Below are positions 1 to 9,853 of a DNA stretch of 64,000 nt, piece by piece (position 1 is the stretch's first letter; the number at the start of each line of letters is the position of its first letter). The translations under genes were made by a program, and so were the position numbers. This stretch comes from Thermothelomyces thermophilus ATCC 42464 (Eukaryota > Ascomycota > Sordariomycetes > Sordariales > Chaetomiaceae), in NCBI RefSeq assembly GCF_000226095.1, contig NC_016474.1, positions 1,674,001 to 1,738,000 on the forward strand, given 5' to 3'. Below the pieces are notes generated by a model that was not told the DNA's origin, made no database searches, and was given only the letters and a program-made list of their open reading frames with translations.

Positions 1-3000
1 CCACTGGCGGGCGTGGTCGAGGTGGAGGACGTGGCCGCAGGCGACGCAAAAGGTGGGGAAGCGGGCGGTGCGGCGCACGTCCGGGTCGGCGTTCTGCTCC
101 GGCCGGTCGCTGCGGGGCATGCCGACGACCTCGAGGCAGACGACGCAGCGGGGGAGGTGCTGCTTGCAGTTGGGGCAGCTGATCCCGCTGGCCACCATCT
201 TCTCCGTGTAGGGGTTGGCCTGCTGCCGGCTGGCGCGGGCCTCGGTGCGCGACGTGGAAGTCGTGGAGGAGGGGGTCGCGGCGGCGGCGGCGGCGGCGGC
301 GGCGGTCATGAAGCTCGGGATGCCGCTGCTGCCGGTCCGGGAGCCTGGGCCGGTCGCACTCCGTGGGGCCAGCGACTCGGTCTTGAACTCGACATCGCAG
401 TAGACGCAGCGCAGGCCGATCTGGCGTGCGGGCAGGGGCAGGGTCGGGCGGCCGTGGTGTTTGCTGCGCAAGGTGGACTCGACGTCGAACTTTGCGCGGA
501 AGAAGAAGGCGCGGTGGCGCTGGAGGTAGTGGCGGTAGGCGTTCCGTATGGCGGTGGCGCGGATGTCGTCGATGAAGCGGGGGGCGCAGATGGAGAGAAG
601 GAGGGCGGCGGTTTGGGTGTCGTTGAACTTGTGTACGTAGCGGGCCAGGATGTCGACGAGGGAGTCGGTTATTCCGGTGAGGACGATGCCTTCGATGTTG
701 CCGGTCTCGATGGCAGCGGCCAGCTCGTCCTCGAGCCACGCGGTGAGGGCGTCGTCGCTAAAGTAGCGGACGGCGACGTAACAGCGGTCGCGGAGAGGCA
801 GGGTTTTCTGACCGGCGATCACGGCCCAGTCGCCGGTCGCAATGATGGCGGATATTGCGCGCAGGTAAGGGTCCGTCTTGCAGGCTACCCTCTCGTCAAA
901 ATCGAGAGCCGTCTTGGTGTCATCATCCCCGCCCTTCCCGATCAGTTGGAGCGCCAGCGAGACAAAAAGCAACTCTGGGTGTTCAGAGCTGGCCCTTTTC
1001 AGCACCTGAACCGCGCCGTTTGTGTCGCCCCTGAATAGGGCCTGAGCGGCGACCATGGTGTACCACGTCGACTCTCTCCCGGGAGCCGATGTCGACACTG
1101 CGCGCTCGAACTCTATGTCGAACGAGCGGCCAAAGCTGCAGATTTCGAGGCACAGCTCCCTGTGGTGGCGGCGCTTGGTTTCGACTGCTCCGCCGACCTT
1201 GGGGATTCCAAGCTTCTTGTTGATCGCGTTCAGGCAACGCTCCCAGCCGGCTTCATCAGGGGGTGGAGCGTCGTCCGACAACCTCATCTGAGGCTTGCTT
1301 CCTATCGAACTTGTGAGAAAAGGCTCGAATGAGAGCGAGGGGGTGTGACTGCGCACCAAGGTTATTCGTCCAGACTGTGTGGACTCCCATGTAGCTGATG
1401 TCTAGGGGATCGGACATCATCCCACCGTCGGCGGCTGCTGTCTCGGCACCTTGGTCGAGGCAATGAGCAACGGGACCGTACAGCAAATAATAACATGCTG
1501 CTCCACTCACCAGCGACCCAGGCCCATACATCTGTCAACCACGGATCGTCGGCCACAATCTTCTGATTCTTGACAGGGTCGAAACGGTAACCCTCCTGCG
1601 CGCGGAGAAGCATAGCGTTGTCGAGGACAAACTGCTCTTTACTCGAGAGGTTTGCCATGTCTCTGGTGTCAGTAAGCAGCTTCTCGTGTCGCTCAAGCTG
1701 CGACAAGAGCATATCATCTGGCTGCTCTTTGCCTTGTTTCGCCGCCAGCCTCAGCGCCTTGAGCTGGTCGGCAATCGACGATGCGCCGTCAAATAGCAGG
1801 GAAGAATCGTTCGCTTCCTCCGAGAGCAAACGGCGATCAGGTAATCCGCTGGTAAGGCTCCTCTCCACCAGCTCCTTGATGTTGGCCTTCTGTGGCCCAA
1901 ACAGTGGTACATCGGCCAGGGCCTGCTCGGTCAGAAAAGGACCGTAAATCTCGCGCGCTTGCGTCGGCTCGAACTGCATAAGCTCCCGATAGTTCGTCCC
2001 GTCTGTGAAGGTTGTCAGCGGTACGCCATGCAAGGAACGGGGTTGTATGAAGCGCATACCAGTCTGGCCCCTGTGCGGCGGCTGCCAGGGTATCAGCTTG
2101 AACGGGTACTCCGAGGTGAAGGACGGCTTCTGCAGCACATCAAAGGTTCCGCCGGCCCTGAGGACCAGGACCCGAGGTTGCAAGACGGGGGAGCTCATGG
2201 TGATCCAGTCGAACGAGACTATCCTGTCGCTCTTGCGGCTTGGTTCGGTGTAGAGAGGATCCAGTTCGTAAGACCGGCGGACTTCAAGGAGCTCGGGGCT
2301 GCCGTCTACCCTGACCTCCGGGTCAACATACTCGCGTCTCGTCGACAAGACCCTCAATTGGCCAGTTCGGGAAAGCACGGCAAGCAAGCCGGCGTGGTCG
2401 CGGCAGAAGCGGAGAGCGCGGATGAAAGAGCTCCCGCTGTCGGACGGAGTGGTTTCCTTCTGGACGGCGCGGTCGAGCCACAGAGCCCCGCCCCAGGGGA
2501 GGCCATGATGCTCGATGGCGTCGCTATAGGACGGGTTGACGTTATGACGACTCATGGCCCGGCGATCCCAGATCATGACGCCGGGAAGATCGAGGGCAGA
2601 AGATGCAAAATAATTCTGGTCGGCATAGTCAATGGCCAGATTGTTGCAACATTTGGTCTGAAACTGGGCGACTGGGCCCTGTCCTTGGTCTGACGGAGCG
2701 GGTTAGCTATCGGGGAGTTTCGAGAGAAACGGCGAACCGCTTGAGGGGGGGGGGGGGGCGGGGCCTTTCTCCTCCTGTCTTACCTCGTAAATCATGAATT
2801 CGCAACCCTTGCCCCTTGACCCCCGCAACCAGCACGTTCGGGTTATCCTCAAAGAAGCGGACGCTCGAGACCGAGGCGTTCAGTTCCAGCCGGTCAACTG
2901 GATCCGGGGGGAGCCCGACGTCGGACGGGAAGCCGGAGACGGTGGCATCCAAGCCCGAGAGACGACTGACGTCCCATATGTGCAGGCAAGTGTCGCTCCT

Positions 3001-3363
3001 GACCCTGTCAAGTGCGACGGCCAGCTTCCCGGCCGTGTTGAATGCCACTGCCTGGCAGGTGCGTGAGATCTTGAGCCCCAGTTCCAGGTAGGCGTTGGAG
3101 TTGTCATCGACCCGGAGCAGGTTCACCACGCCGGTCGAGGTGCCCACGGCGACCAGGCCGGGCACTGTAGGCGACCAGTCGTACGTGGTGAGCGGCGGGA
3201 AGTCGTCGTGCTTGGCGAGCTTTCTGTACTCGAATCTCCCCTTTTGGGCGATGCCGGTCGGTTCGTAGAGCTGCACCACGCGGTGCTGTAGGTTAATATG
3301 GAGAAACGATTCGTGGGCCGCATTGGGCGACCATCTGATCAGCCCGGGATCGGACCGGTCCAT
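1..3363 (-). CDS. SEA4: SEA4/Mio, GATOR2 (SEACAT) subunit, C-terminus cut by window edge
   Basis: Exons are read as 3363-2784, 2689-1511, 1449-1357 and 1301 to beyond base 1; phases agree at all three joins, giving 1,051 visible residues. The N-terminus (MDRSDPGLIRWSP) starts a WD40 propeller of the Mio/Sea4 type, with blades containing TYDWSPTVPGLVAVG, LHIWDVSRL and VMIWDRRA. A helical middle follows, then a zinc-binding end with RCVYCDVEFKTES, CPNCKQHLPRCVVC and CVACGHVLHLDHARQW. The last residues lie outside the window. In yeast and animals this protein is part of GATOR2/SEACAT on the vacuole or lysosome, which restrains the GATOR1/SEACIT GAP and so keeps TORC1 active when amino acids are present. 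An Ala run interrupts the linker before the zinc motifs. The gene is divergent from EFG1. Identity is confident; the 55-base third intron (1356-1302) is the least certain border. Confidence 0.87.
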
Positions 3364-3930
3364 GGCGATGCGAGAGATGAGACGCGCGCGAGCGGTGCGA
3401 GGCTGGAGGATTGATGAGAGAGAAAGAGTGCTGCTGTCTCTCTCTCTGCTCAATCCGTCCTCGATTGCTCATCCGGATTCCAGTGCCTGTATTGTGCCCA
3501 TGCAACCCGGATTTTTGGAGTTGGCAGCTTGAAATGTATGTGCGGAATACGTAGTAGAGAATATTGAACAACAGACTGTAGGAAGTGTGTTGGGGAACAG
3601 TACTTGTACATACATACATACATATATGGTTATACCAAGTCTACGGGTTAGTTTGGTTGCTATCCCACTAGAGAGAGCACTAGAGAGAGCCCCGCCGCAT
3701 TGAGGGGAGCTTCTGAGAAACAACCCCAACCCTTATCCGCTCTGATAAGTGGCATGCAACTCGCAACGAGGCCAGGGGTCCCCGAAATTTCTGGGTTTCT
3801 TCTGGCGGTTTCTTGTCGGTAGAATCGATAATAAGGATCTCGGTAACGCCAACTCTTTTGAATTGCTCTGTAAATTGCCATACAAACGGTTCAATTGTCA
3901 ATCTCAGGACACCACATCGCAACTGGAAAC
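3364..3930. promoter_or_regulatory. Shared promoter region of SEA4 and EFG1
   Basis: These 567 bases separate two divergent start codons and must hold both promoters. The stretch contains a CT/GA-rich run near 3410-3450, a short TACA repeat at 3607-3624 and no other convincing open frame. No TATA box or known operator is claimed. Confidence 0.55.
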
Positions 3931-4837
3931 ATGGGAAACAAGAGGGCTCGTTCAGACACAGAGGGCCAGCCCCATGAGGATGCGGCGAGGAAGCGAATGA
4001 AGCCGAACCGGCCACACAAAAAGAAGCAAAAGAAGCCCGTCGACATGGAGAGCCTCGCTGCCATCAAGAAGCGTGCCAGGGCAATCGAGAGACTTCTTTC
4101 GCGCGACAACCTGAAGATTCCGGCAGACAAACAAAATGAGCTCGAGCGGGAGCTGGCGGCGCACAAGCAACGCATCGAGGAAGCTCGGAGGAAGAAGGAG
4201 AGGAGTACGATGATCAAGAAGTACCATATGGTCCGGTTCTTCGGTATGCCACTCCTCGTATTCCACTGTCTATGGCAAGTGTCTAATCTTGTGACAAGAA
4301 AGGAAAAAGGCCATGCGATTCGTAAAGCAGCTCGAGAGGAAGGTAGCGCAGGCCACGGACCCAGACGAGGTTGCTCAGCTCAAGGCCGACCTCCACGTTG
4401 CCCAAGTCGACATGGACTATGCGAGATATTTCCCGTTCATGGAGCCATATGTCAGCCTGTATGCCGCGGCTGCTGCTACGGACAGGGACGAGACCAACGC
4501 GGCCGCGCACTACCTGCGGACCCCGCGACCGCCCATGTGGGAGCTCATCGAGAAGACGAGGGAGGAGGGCCAGGCGGCGCTGGAGAAGCTGCAGAATAGG
4601 TGGCCACAGGCGAACGCGCGTTCCGACACCCCTCCGCGGTCGCCAGCGAAGCAGGCTGCGAACAAGCAGCACTCGGCAAGGAAGGGCAAGAAAGGAGCGC
4701 AGGAGCCAGGGTCGAAGGGGTCAAGGTCCGGCTCGACCAAGGTGGAACAGAAACACTCCAGAAAGAACAAGGACGAGGACGGTGACGGTGACAGTGACGA
4801 TAGTAGCGATAGTGGTGGGTTCTTCGAGGAGGATTGA
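3931..4837 (+). CDS. EFG1: rRNA-processing protein EFG1
   Basis: Two exons, 3931-4243 and 4299-4837, encode 283 residues. The 55-base intron has a GTATGC donor, a CTAAT branch-like site and an AAG acceptor, and splicing rejoins MVRFF to [15 protein letters not shown], a conserved Efg1 stretch. The protein begins MGNKRARSD, has a Lys-rich nuclear-targeting stretch ([12 protein letters not shown]), a long charged coiled-coil core, the [18 protein letters not shown] block typical of the family, and a basic then acidic tail ending GGFFEED. Yeast Efg1 acts in the nucleolus in early 18S rRNA processing within the 90S/SSU processome. The start was chosen because MGNKRARSD begins the basic region; an in-frame ATG at 3895 also exists. 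Length matches the family. Confidence 0.9.
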
Positions 4838-5539
4838 CCACGTTCACATAACGGTCGGTACATGTACAACCCGGCGCACAAGCGCTATGCTGCTGTCTGG
4901 TGTTCTCGTCAGCCCGCTCACATAGATTATGATACCCAAACCGCAAACCACTGCGGTAAGCTGGACCCGTCGATTTCTTTTCTTTTTCCCCCCTCCGATG
5001 GAGTGTGAGAAGGTTGCGAGACTCCCGCTATCCGTCCGCACATCTTGGCCTGACTGCCCATCCGCTGCATGAGACTGCAACGGGTCGGCGTCGAGAACAC
5101 ATCGATTCGGCAATATCCCGGTTAACACGGTAGATTGTCTGACGATAATCGCGACGGGTAGGTTCTGGAGGTCTCGAGCCAGTCAGCTTATTCTACCTGC
5201 CAGTTAAGCAGTGAGAGGGGTGTTGTTGGTCTAAGGTGAGCTGAGAGTTCCAACGATAGTTGGGCGCAGCGGTGGGCTGGGGGCCTCATGTACTGTACCC
5301 AATCAATACCTACTCCTATACGGCTCCCGTTTGATGGCGCCAGCCAAGTAGTCTCTAGTCAATCCCTTATATTGTATTTCTGTTATGCTAGATGAGTCTC
5401 TATTTTTTTTTTCTCCCCCCCCCCCTTCTCCCTGCCCTCCTATGTCCTCTCTTCTCTCTCATTTCCTTTCTGGGTGAGGCCTTCCAAACCCCACCTCATC
5501 CCACCTCATCCTCGTCATCCTCTCCCGCATCTATAAAAG
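4838..5539. other. Intergenic: EFG1 3' end to dsRNA-binding gene promoter
   Basis: No gene is supported here. From about 5398 to 5525 the plus strand is strongly pyrimidine-rich (runs of T and C), the pattern commonly seen just upstream of start codons in filamentous ascomycetes, so it probably marks the promoter and leader of the next gene. Confidence 0.5.
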
Positions 5540-6720
5540 ATGTCACAACGAGCCAAACGCAACTTCACCCTGACTTCCCTCGAACCCGAACCGGTCTCAC
5601 ATGGGAAGAAGCCGAAATTAGCCATGGTCACCGAAGAAACGACGGCAGCCACTGGCGCTGCAGCCAACTCGTCGATTCTCGACGAGCCCGTTATCTATCG
5701 TGACCTGAAAGCGTGGATCGAGGAGCAGGAACGGAACCCCAAACCACTCTCGCCACTCCAGCAGAAAGCCATTTCCATTCTCTTAGGGCCACAGGAGCCG
5801 GATATTGGCAGTCGTGATTGGGTCAGCCTGCTGAATCGTAATCGCAAACCCCCCCTCCCCCCCCGGAAACGCTATCATGCTCTTCTTGCAAGCACTCTTT
5901 CACTAACAACTTTGGCTTGTCTTAAGTCTTCAACCAAGCCCACGGTTCTGGATCCTCCTTCACGGACCGGCCCGCCCCCGGCCAGAAATGGCTCTGTCAG
6001 TGCGTCTTCAGACTCAACCCTTACAGTGCGCCAATGACGTTCCCGGGCCCCGAGGCCGGTTTCGTCCCCGACGAGAAGGGCACCCCGGCGGCCCCTAGCT
6101 TCGGCCGCAAGAAGGACGCGAAGCAGTACGCTGCCAAGTGCTGCGTCGAGTGGCTCATGAAGGCCGGCTACATGCCCTCGGACGGCGTCAGCGTCGAGTC
6201 CCCCAAGAACAAGGTTCGTCCTGCTGCTGCTGCTGCTGCTGTTGCTGTTGCTGCTGCTGCCGCAACCCGGCAGGCGTCCCCCACCAAAGCCGGCACGGCG
6301 GCCCAGGCCAAGCCCACCGCCGGCAACGACGGCGAAGACGACGACGAACCGCCGGTAACCAAACGCGTCGAAGAGCTCTGCCGCACTCTGGGGCTGATCG
6401 TGCCCCAGTACAAGATCACACCCTCCGCCATTGCCACCACCACCACCCCGGCCGCGGCGGCGGACGTGGATCCCTCCCAGACAGTAGGGCAGCAGCAGCA
6501 GAAGCAGCAGCAGAATCCTCAGCACGGCTTCTTCGATGGGTACGCCGACTTTGGCCCGGACAGCGGCATCAAGGTGCCCGAGGGGCTTGGCAGGGTGACG
6601 AACGTGTACGGGCGCAAGGGCGCGCGCAACCGGGTGGCCGAGGAGGTGCTGGCTTGGCTGAGGGCCGAGCAGGGGAGGCGGGAGGTCGAGGTGGAGGAGA
6701 TGCTAAGCTGCGCAACTTAA
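5540..6720 (+). CDS. dsRNA-binding-motif protein
   Basis: Two exons, 5540-5837 and 5927-6720, encode 363 residues. The 89-base intron has a CACTAACAAC branch and a TTAAG acceptor; its GTAATC donor is acceptable but not ideal. Splicing creates a dsRNA-binding motif (roughly residues 95-175): a DWVSLLN helix, FNQAHGSGSSFTDRP, KWLCQCVF, then FGRKKDAKQYAAKCCVEWL, which is the typical basic KKxAK...A..WL second helix. A linker with Ala runs and polyglutamine-like tracts follows. The last 75 residues (VPEGLGRVTNVYGRKGARNRVAEEVLAWL) resemble a second, degenerate copy. No RNase III or other catalytic domain is present, so it is probably a non-catalytic RNA-binding protein. Its target is unknown. It faces TPT1 tail to tail. 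Confidence 0.75.
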
Positions 6721-7058
6721 TGGGGCGTGAGACTCCCTCGTTCGAGTTCGGGGATTTTTTTTTTTTGGGGGGGGGGGGGGGGAGGGATTAGGATTTCCAT
6801 GAGGATTGTGGTGGTTGATGTTTCTTTGGGTCGGAAGGTGGAGTGGTTCTCGTAGAGGTGGTGCTGAGGGGATAGTTTAAGACGACAGCGACGAACGATA
6901 TCGGCAATATGCGATGCCTAGGTAGCTTTGCGAATCGAAGGATTGGACATTTTCCTTCTTCTTCTCCTCCTCCTCCTCAGATAGTTTGGTTCGCTGCTAT
7001 GAATGTCTCAGCTCTGAATCGAATCGTACTGCTGCATTTAACCTAGCTAACCTTGGCT
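6721..7058. other. Short convergent 3' spacer
   Basis: These 338 bases lie between the stop codons of two convergent genes. They contain a T9 then G-rich homopolymer (about 6757-6782) and a CTT/CTC run near 6955-6978. Both 3' UTRs must fit here, so the transcripts may overlap. No gene is seen. Confidence 0.5.
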
Positions 7059-8278
7059 CTAACCTCGTCCTCTCCCCTTCCCTCTTCTCCCGGCCTCACT
7101 ACCACCGCCGCCGCCGCCGCTACCTCCCCTCTTCCCCTGTGGCGCCCTCACCTTCAACCCCTCGGGCAGGTCGGCGACCTTCTCTCCGTCCTTCCACAGG
7201 AGGCCGACGCCCTGGCGGCGCCCGACGACCTCCTTGAAGTAGCGGAGCGGGACGAGGCCGTCGGCGTCGCCCTCGGTCAGGACGACGCCGTTGTCGCTCA
7301 TCCACCAGCGGATGCCGCCGCCGTCGCGGTCGCGCAGGCTGGCGGCCACGTCGACGTAGACGAGAAGCTCGGCGTCGCGGCGCATCCCGCTGATGACCCC
7401 CGCGTCCGTGTCCTCGGGCAGGCCGGTGCTGAAGTGCACGTGGTTGCGCCCCATGGGCCGGAGCCCGCCGCTGGCGACGATGGCGGGCCAGTAGGCGAAG
7501 TAGGTCCCGTGGACGACGACGGGCGGCACGGCGACGGCACCCTCCGGCAGCCCGCCCCCGCCCGGCGAGGGCAGCGCGAGCGGCCGGAGGAGGTGCTCGC
7601 TGTCGAGCTTGATCGAGTGGCCCTGGTTGGCGCGGATCAGCCAGTGGGAGGGCTCGGTGGAGGTCTCGTCGAGGTCCGGGTTGGTGGCCGGGTTCGGCTT
7701 GATGGCGAAGCGCTTCTTTTCCGAGTTGTGGACCGCGTCGAGGATCTCGGGAAAGGTGGGCGCGAGGGACCGGAGTGGCGGCCATTGGAGCTTTGGTGGG
7801 TGGTTTTTGTCAGCATCATCGGGTTGAGCAACTTTGGCCTTGTGCTTTCCCCCATTTCTCCCTCTTCTCTATCTCTCTATATCTCTCTCACACACACATC
7901 ATACTGTCGAATATGATCCCACCGCCCCGTACTCTTCCTTCCTCTCTCGCTTTCTTCTCTTCCATCCTTCTTTTCTCCATTCCTCGAAAAGAATGAAGGG
8001 AAAAAAAAATAATACCAATAAGTAAAACTTACCACTTTGTCCAACCTGGCAAAGCCTTCCCGATCCAGCTCGATCCCCGCATTCGTCGCCTGGTGCCTCA
8101 GCAGCCTCGACAGCGCCTTCGACAGGTCCACTTCCCGCCTTCCTCTGCCCCGTTCGCCGCCCCGGCCGCCGTCTCTGCCGCGACGACCACCGTGTCGTAA
8201 TGAAGCAGACGACACGGCCTTGTCCTCAAGCTGGTCTGCGATGGCGTCGTCGACGACATCAGCCGAGGTGGGATCCAT
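7059..8278 (-). CDS. TPT1: tRNA 2'-phosphotransferase TPT1
   Basis: Two exons, 8278-8033 and 7790-7059, encode 325 residues. The 242-base intron has a perfect GTAAGT donor and a CTGAC branch before CAAAG. Tpt1/KptA removes the splice-junction 2'-phosphate left by fungal tRNA ligase, using NAD+ and releasing ADP-ribose 1'',2''-cyclic phosphate. Family signatures are in order: KALSRLLRHQA (Arg61-His62), GFARLDKV joined to LQWPPL, WLIRANQGHSI (Arg135), VVVHGTYFAYWPAI, GRNHVHFSTG, and GMRRDAELLVYVD (Arg219/220), so all four catalytic Arg/His positions appear present. The N-terminus carries an RG-rich stretch (residues 30-48) and the C-terminus a GGS/GR tail, both extra to the core enzyme. The frame stays open far upstream, so an earlier start cannot be excluded; MDPTSADVVDD was chosen as nearest the domain. 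Confidence 0.88.
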
Positions 8279-9853
8279 CGCGTAGGCGCCGCTGGTTGCG
8301 GTTGAAGTAGGACGGCCAATGACGCTGGTATTTCGCGTGATGGGGAATGGTCTTTTGAGTTTCTGTCCCGATTCGGGCGACGGCCTGGGTTTTGATGCCC
8401 AGGTCGGAACAGTTGTTGACAAGGGCCGGCTTGTTCTCGTTGTTGCCAGAAATGTGCAAGAGCCCGAGTTGGTTGCTACTGCTGCCGAAGACAGGCGTTG
8501 CGCGGTTAGGATGTGGTTACGCATGTAATAAGACAGAGACGAAACAGGAAACCGGCGCTCACTTTGGTTGAGCCCTTTTGCCGTGTTAACAAGGGTGACA
8601 ATGCGGCTAAGGTTGGGTTCAATGAATAGGGTGCCAAAAAAAAAAAGGCGTTGCAGGTTTTTTTGGTTTGACAAATCTGGAGATAAAAGTGATGAACGAC
8701 CGTAAGACGAACCCCTCTCCTTAAAGCTGCGCGCCTGGAGATTGCTTGCATTGATGAACGGACACGTGAGAAAGAGAAGAAGCACACTTTTTTTCGCACT
8801 TTCAAAGTCATCTTGCATTTTGTAGCAGATTTTGCGTGAGCTGGTCGAGAGCGGCCTCACTGTCACGTATCTCGTGTAGCCCGGTGACTCATGCCGGACC
8901 ATCACACATATCCTCACCGAGGGGTTCTGAATGAATCGGCTTACAAGGTCAAATGTCTTCGACAGAATCTTGATTCACGAAAACGCCATCACCATCGAAA
9001 CTCCGTAGGCAAAAAACTCAGCAATCAATTATGTTTGCTTCAATCCAGACCTTCTTAAAAGGAGGTCTGTTTCAGTCCCACATTATCCGTGTCTCTCACA
9101 CAGTAGAGAGTCTGGAGTCTGTTCCAGCTCCTGGGGTATCTGAGGGACCGCCCAACTAAGGCTGAACTTCCGCCAACACAACCCAGAAACGATCCATATA
9201 CAGTACAAGGTTCAAAACACGAGGGAAAGCCCAACAGCCCCTTTTTTGTTGACGCCGGATCGTCGAGGAAACCCTCCCAATGCACAAAGTAAAAAAGTGC
9301 AGGCAAGCAAGTGAAAAATACCGATATCCAAACATTAACGGCATATAACACTCCCATCCGCACGCAATCCCCGTCCCACCGTTGGAGATTTTGCGTAACC
9401 GTAATGTTGCTCTCCTTCCTTGCCCATGTTGCGTTTCATGTCTGCGTATGCAGCCGTCGAAACCAAGACGCCATGCCCGATGATCGACGTTCAGTCCGTC
9501 GCCCCGCATCATGTTGTTGCAGGGCTAACAAAAAACCAATACCCTGAGAGCGGCAAGGAGAAAAGTGCACCAAAAAAATGCAACGACGATGCTGATGCCG
9601 AATGCCCGAAATGCCGAATGCAAAGAGACACCAGTCCGTTAAGAATGCGAAGCGTCCGTCCCAATTTCCAGTGATGCGAAAAAAAAGACAGAAACGCCGT
9701 GCCGACCCTTTGCAACATGCATGTATCGGTGATAAGTACAAGTCGTAAGTCTATAAAGTTATAAACGTCTCAAAGTTCGTAATCGTCCCGGCGTCACCTG
9801 TTCTCCGCCGTCGTGTCTCCCAAAGACAAAAAAAAAAGGGCGCCTCTGTAACC
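8279..9853. other. Intergenic, no supported gene
   Basis: This is the TPT1 upstream region and the 3' side of the disordered-protein gene. The TPT1 frame remains open upstream to 8917, but the translation there has no recognisable domain and looks like leader sequence. Small open frames at 9055-9740 overlap on both strands and show no family resemblance. Nothing else is seen. Confidence 0.45.

Noticed and set aside
13-1038. Long plus-strand open frame of 341 codons
   Set aside because: It is the antisense of SEA4 exon 4, whose minus-strand reading gives zinc-binding motifs and a continuous Mio-type solenoid.
7120-7785. 221-codon minus frame rich in Arg and Pro
   Set aside because: Shifted frame of TPT1 exon 2; the real frame carries all TPT1 motifs.
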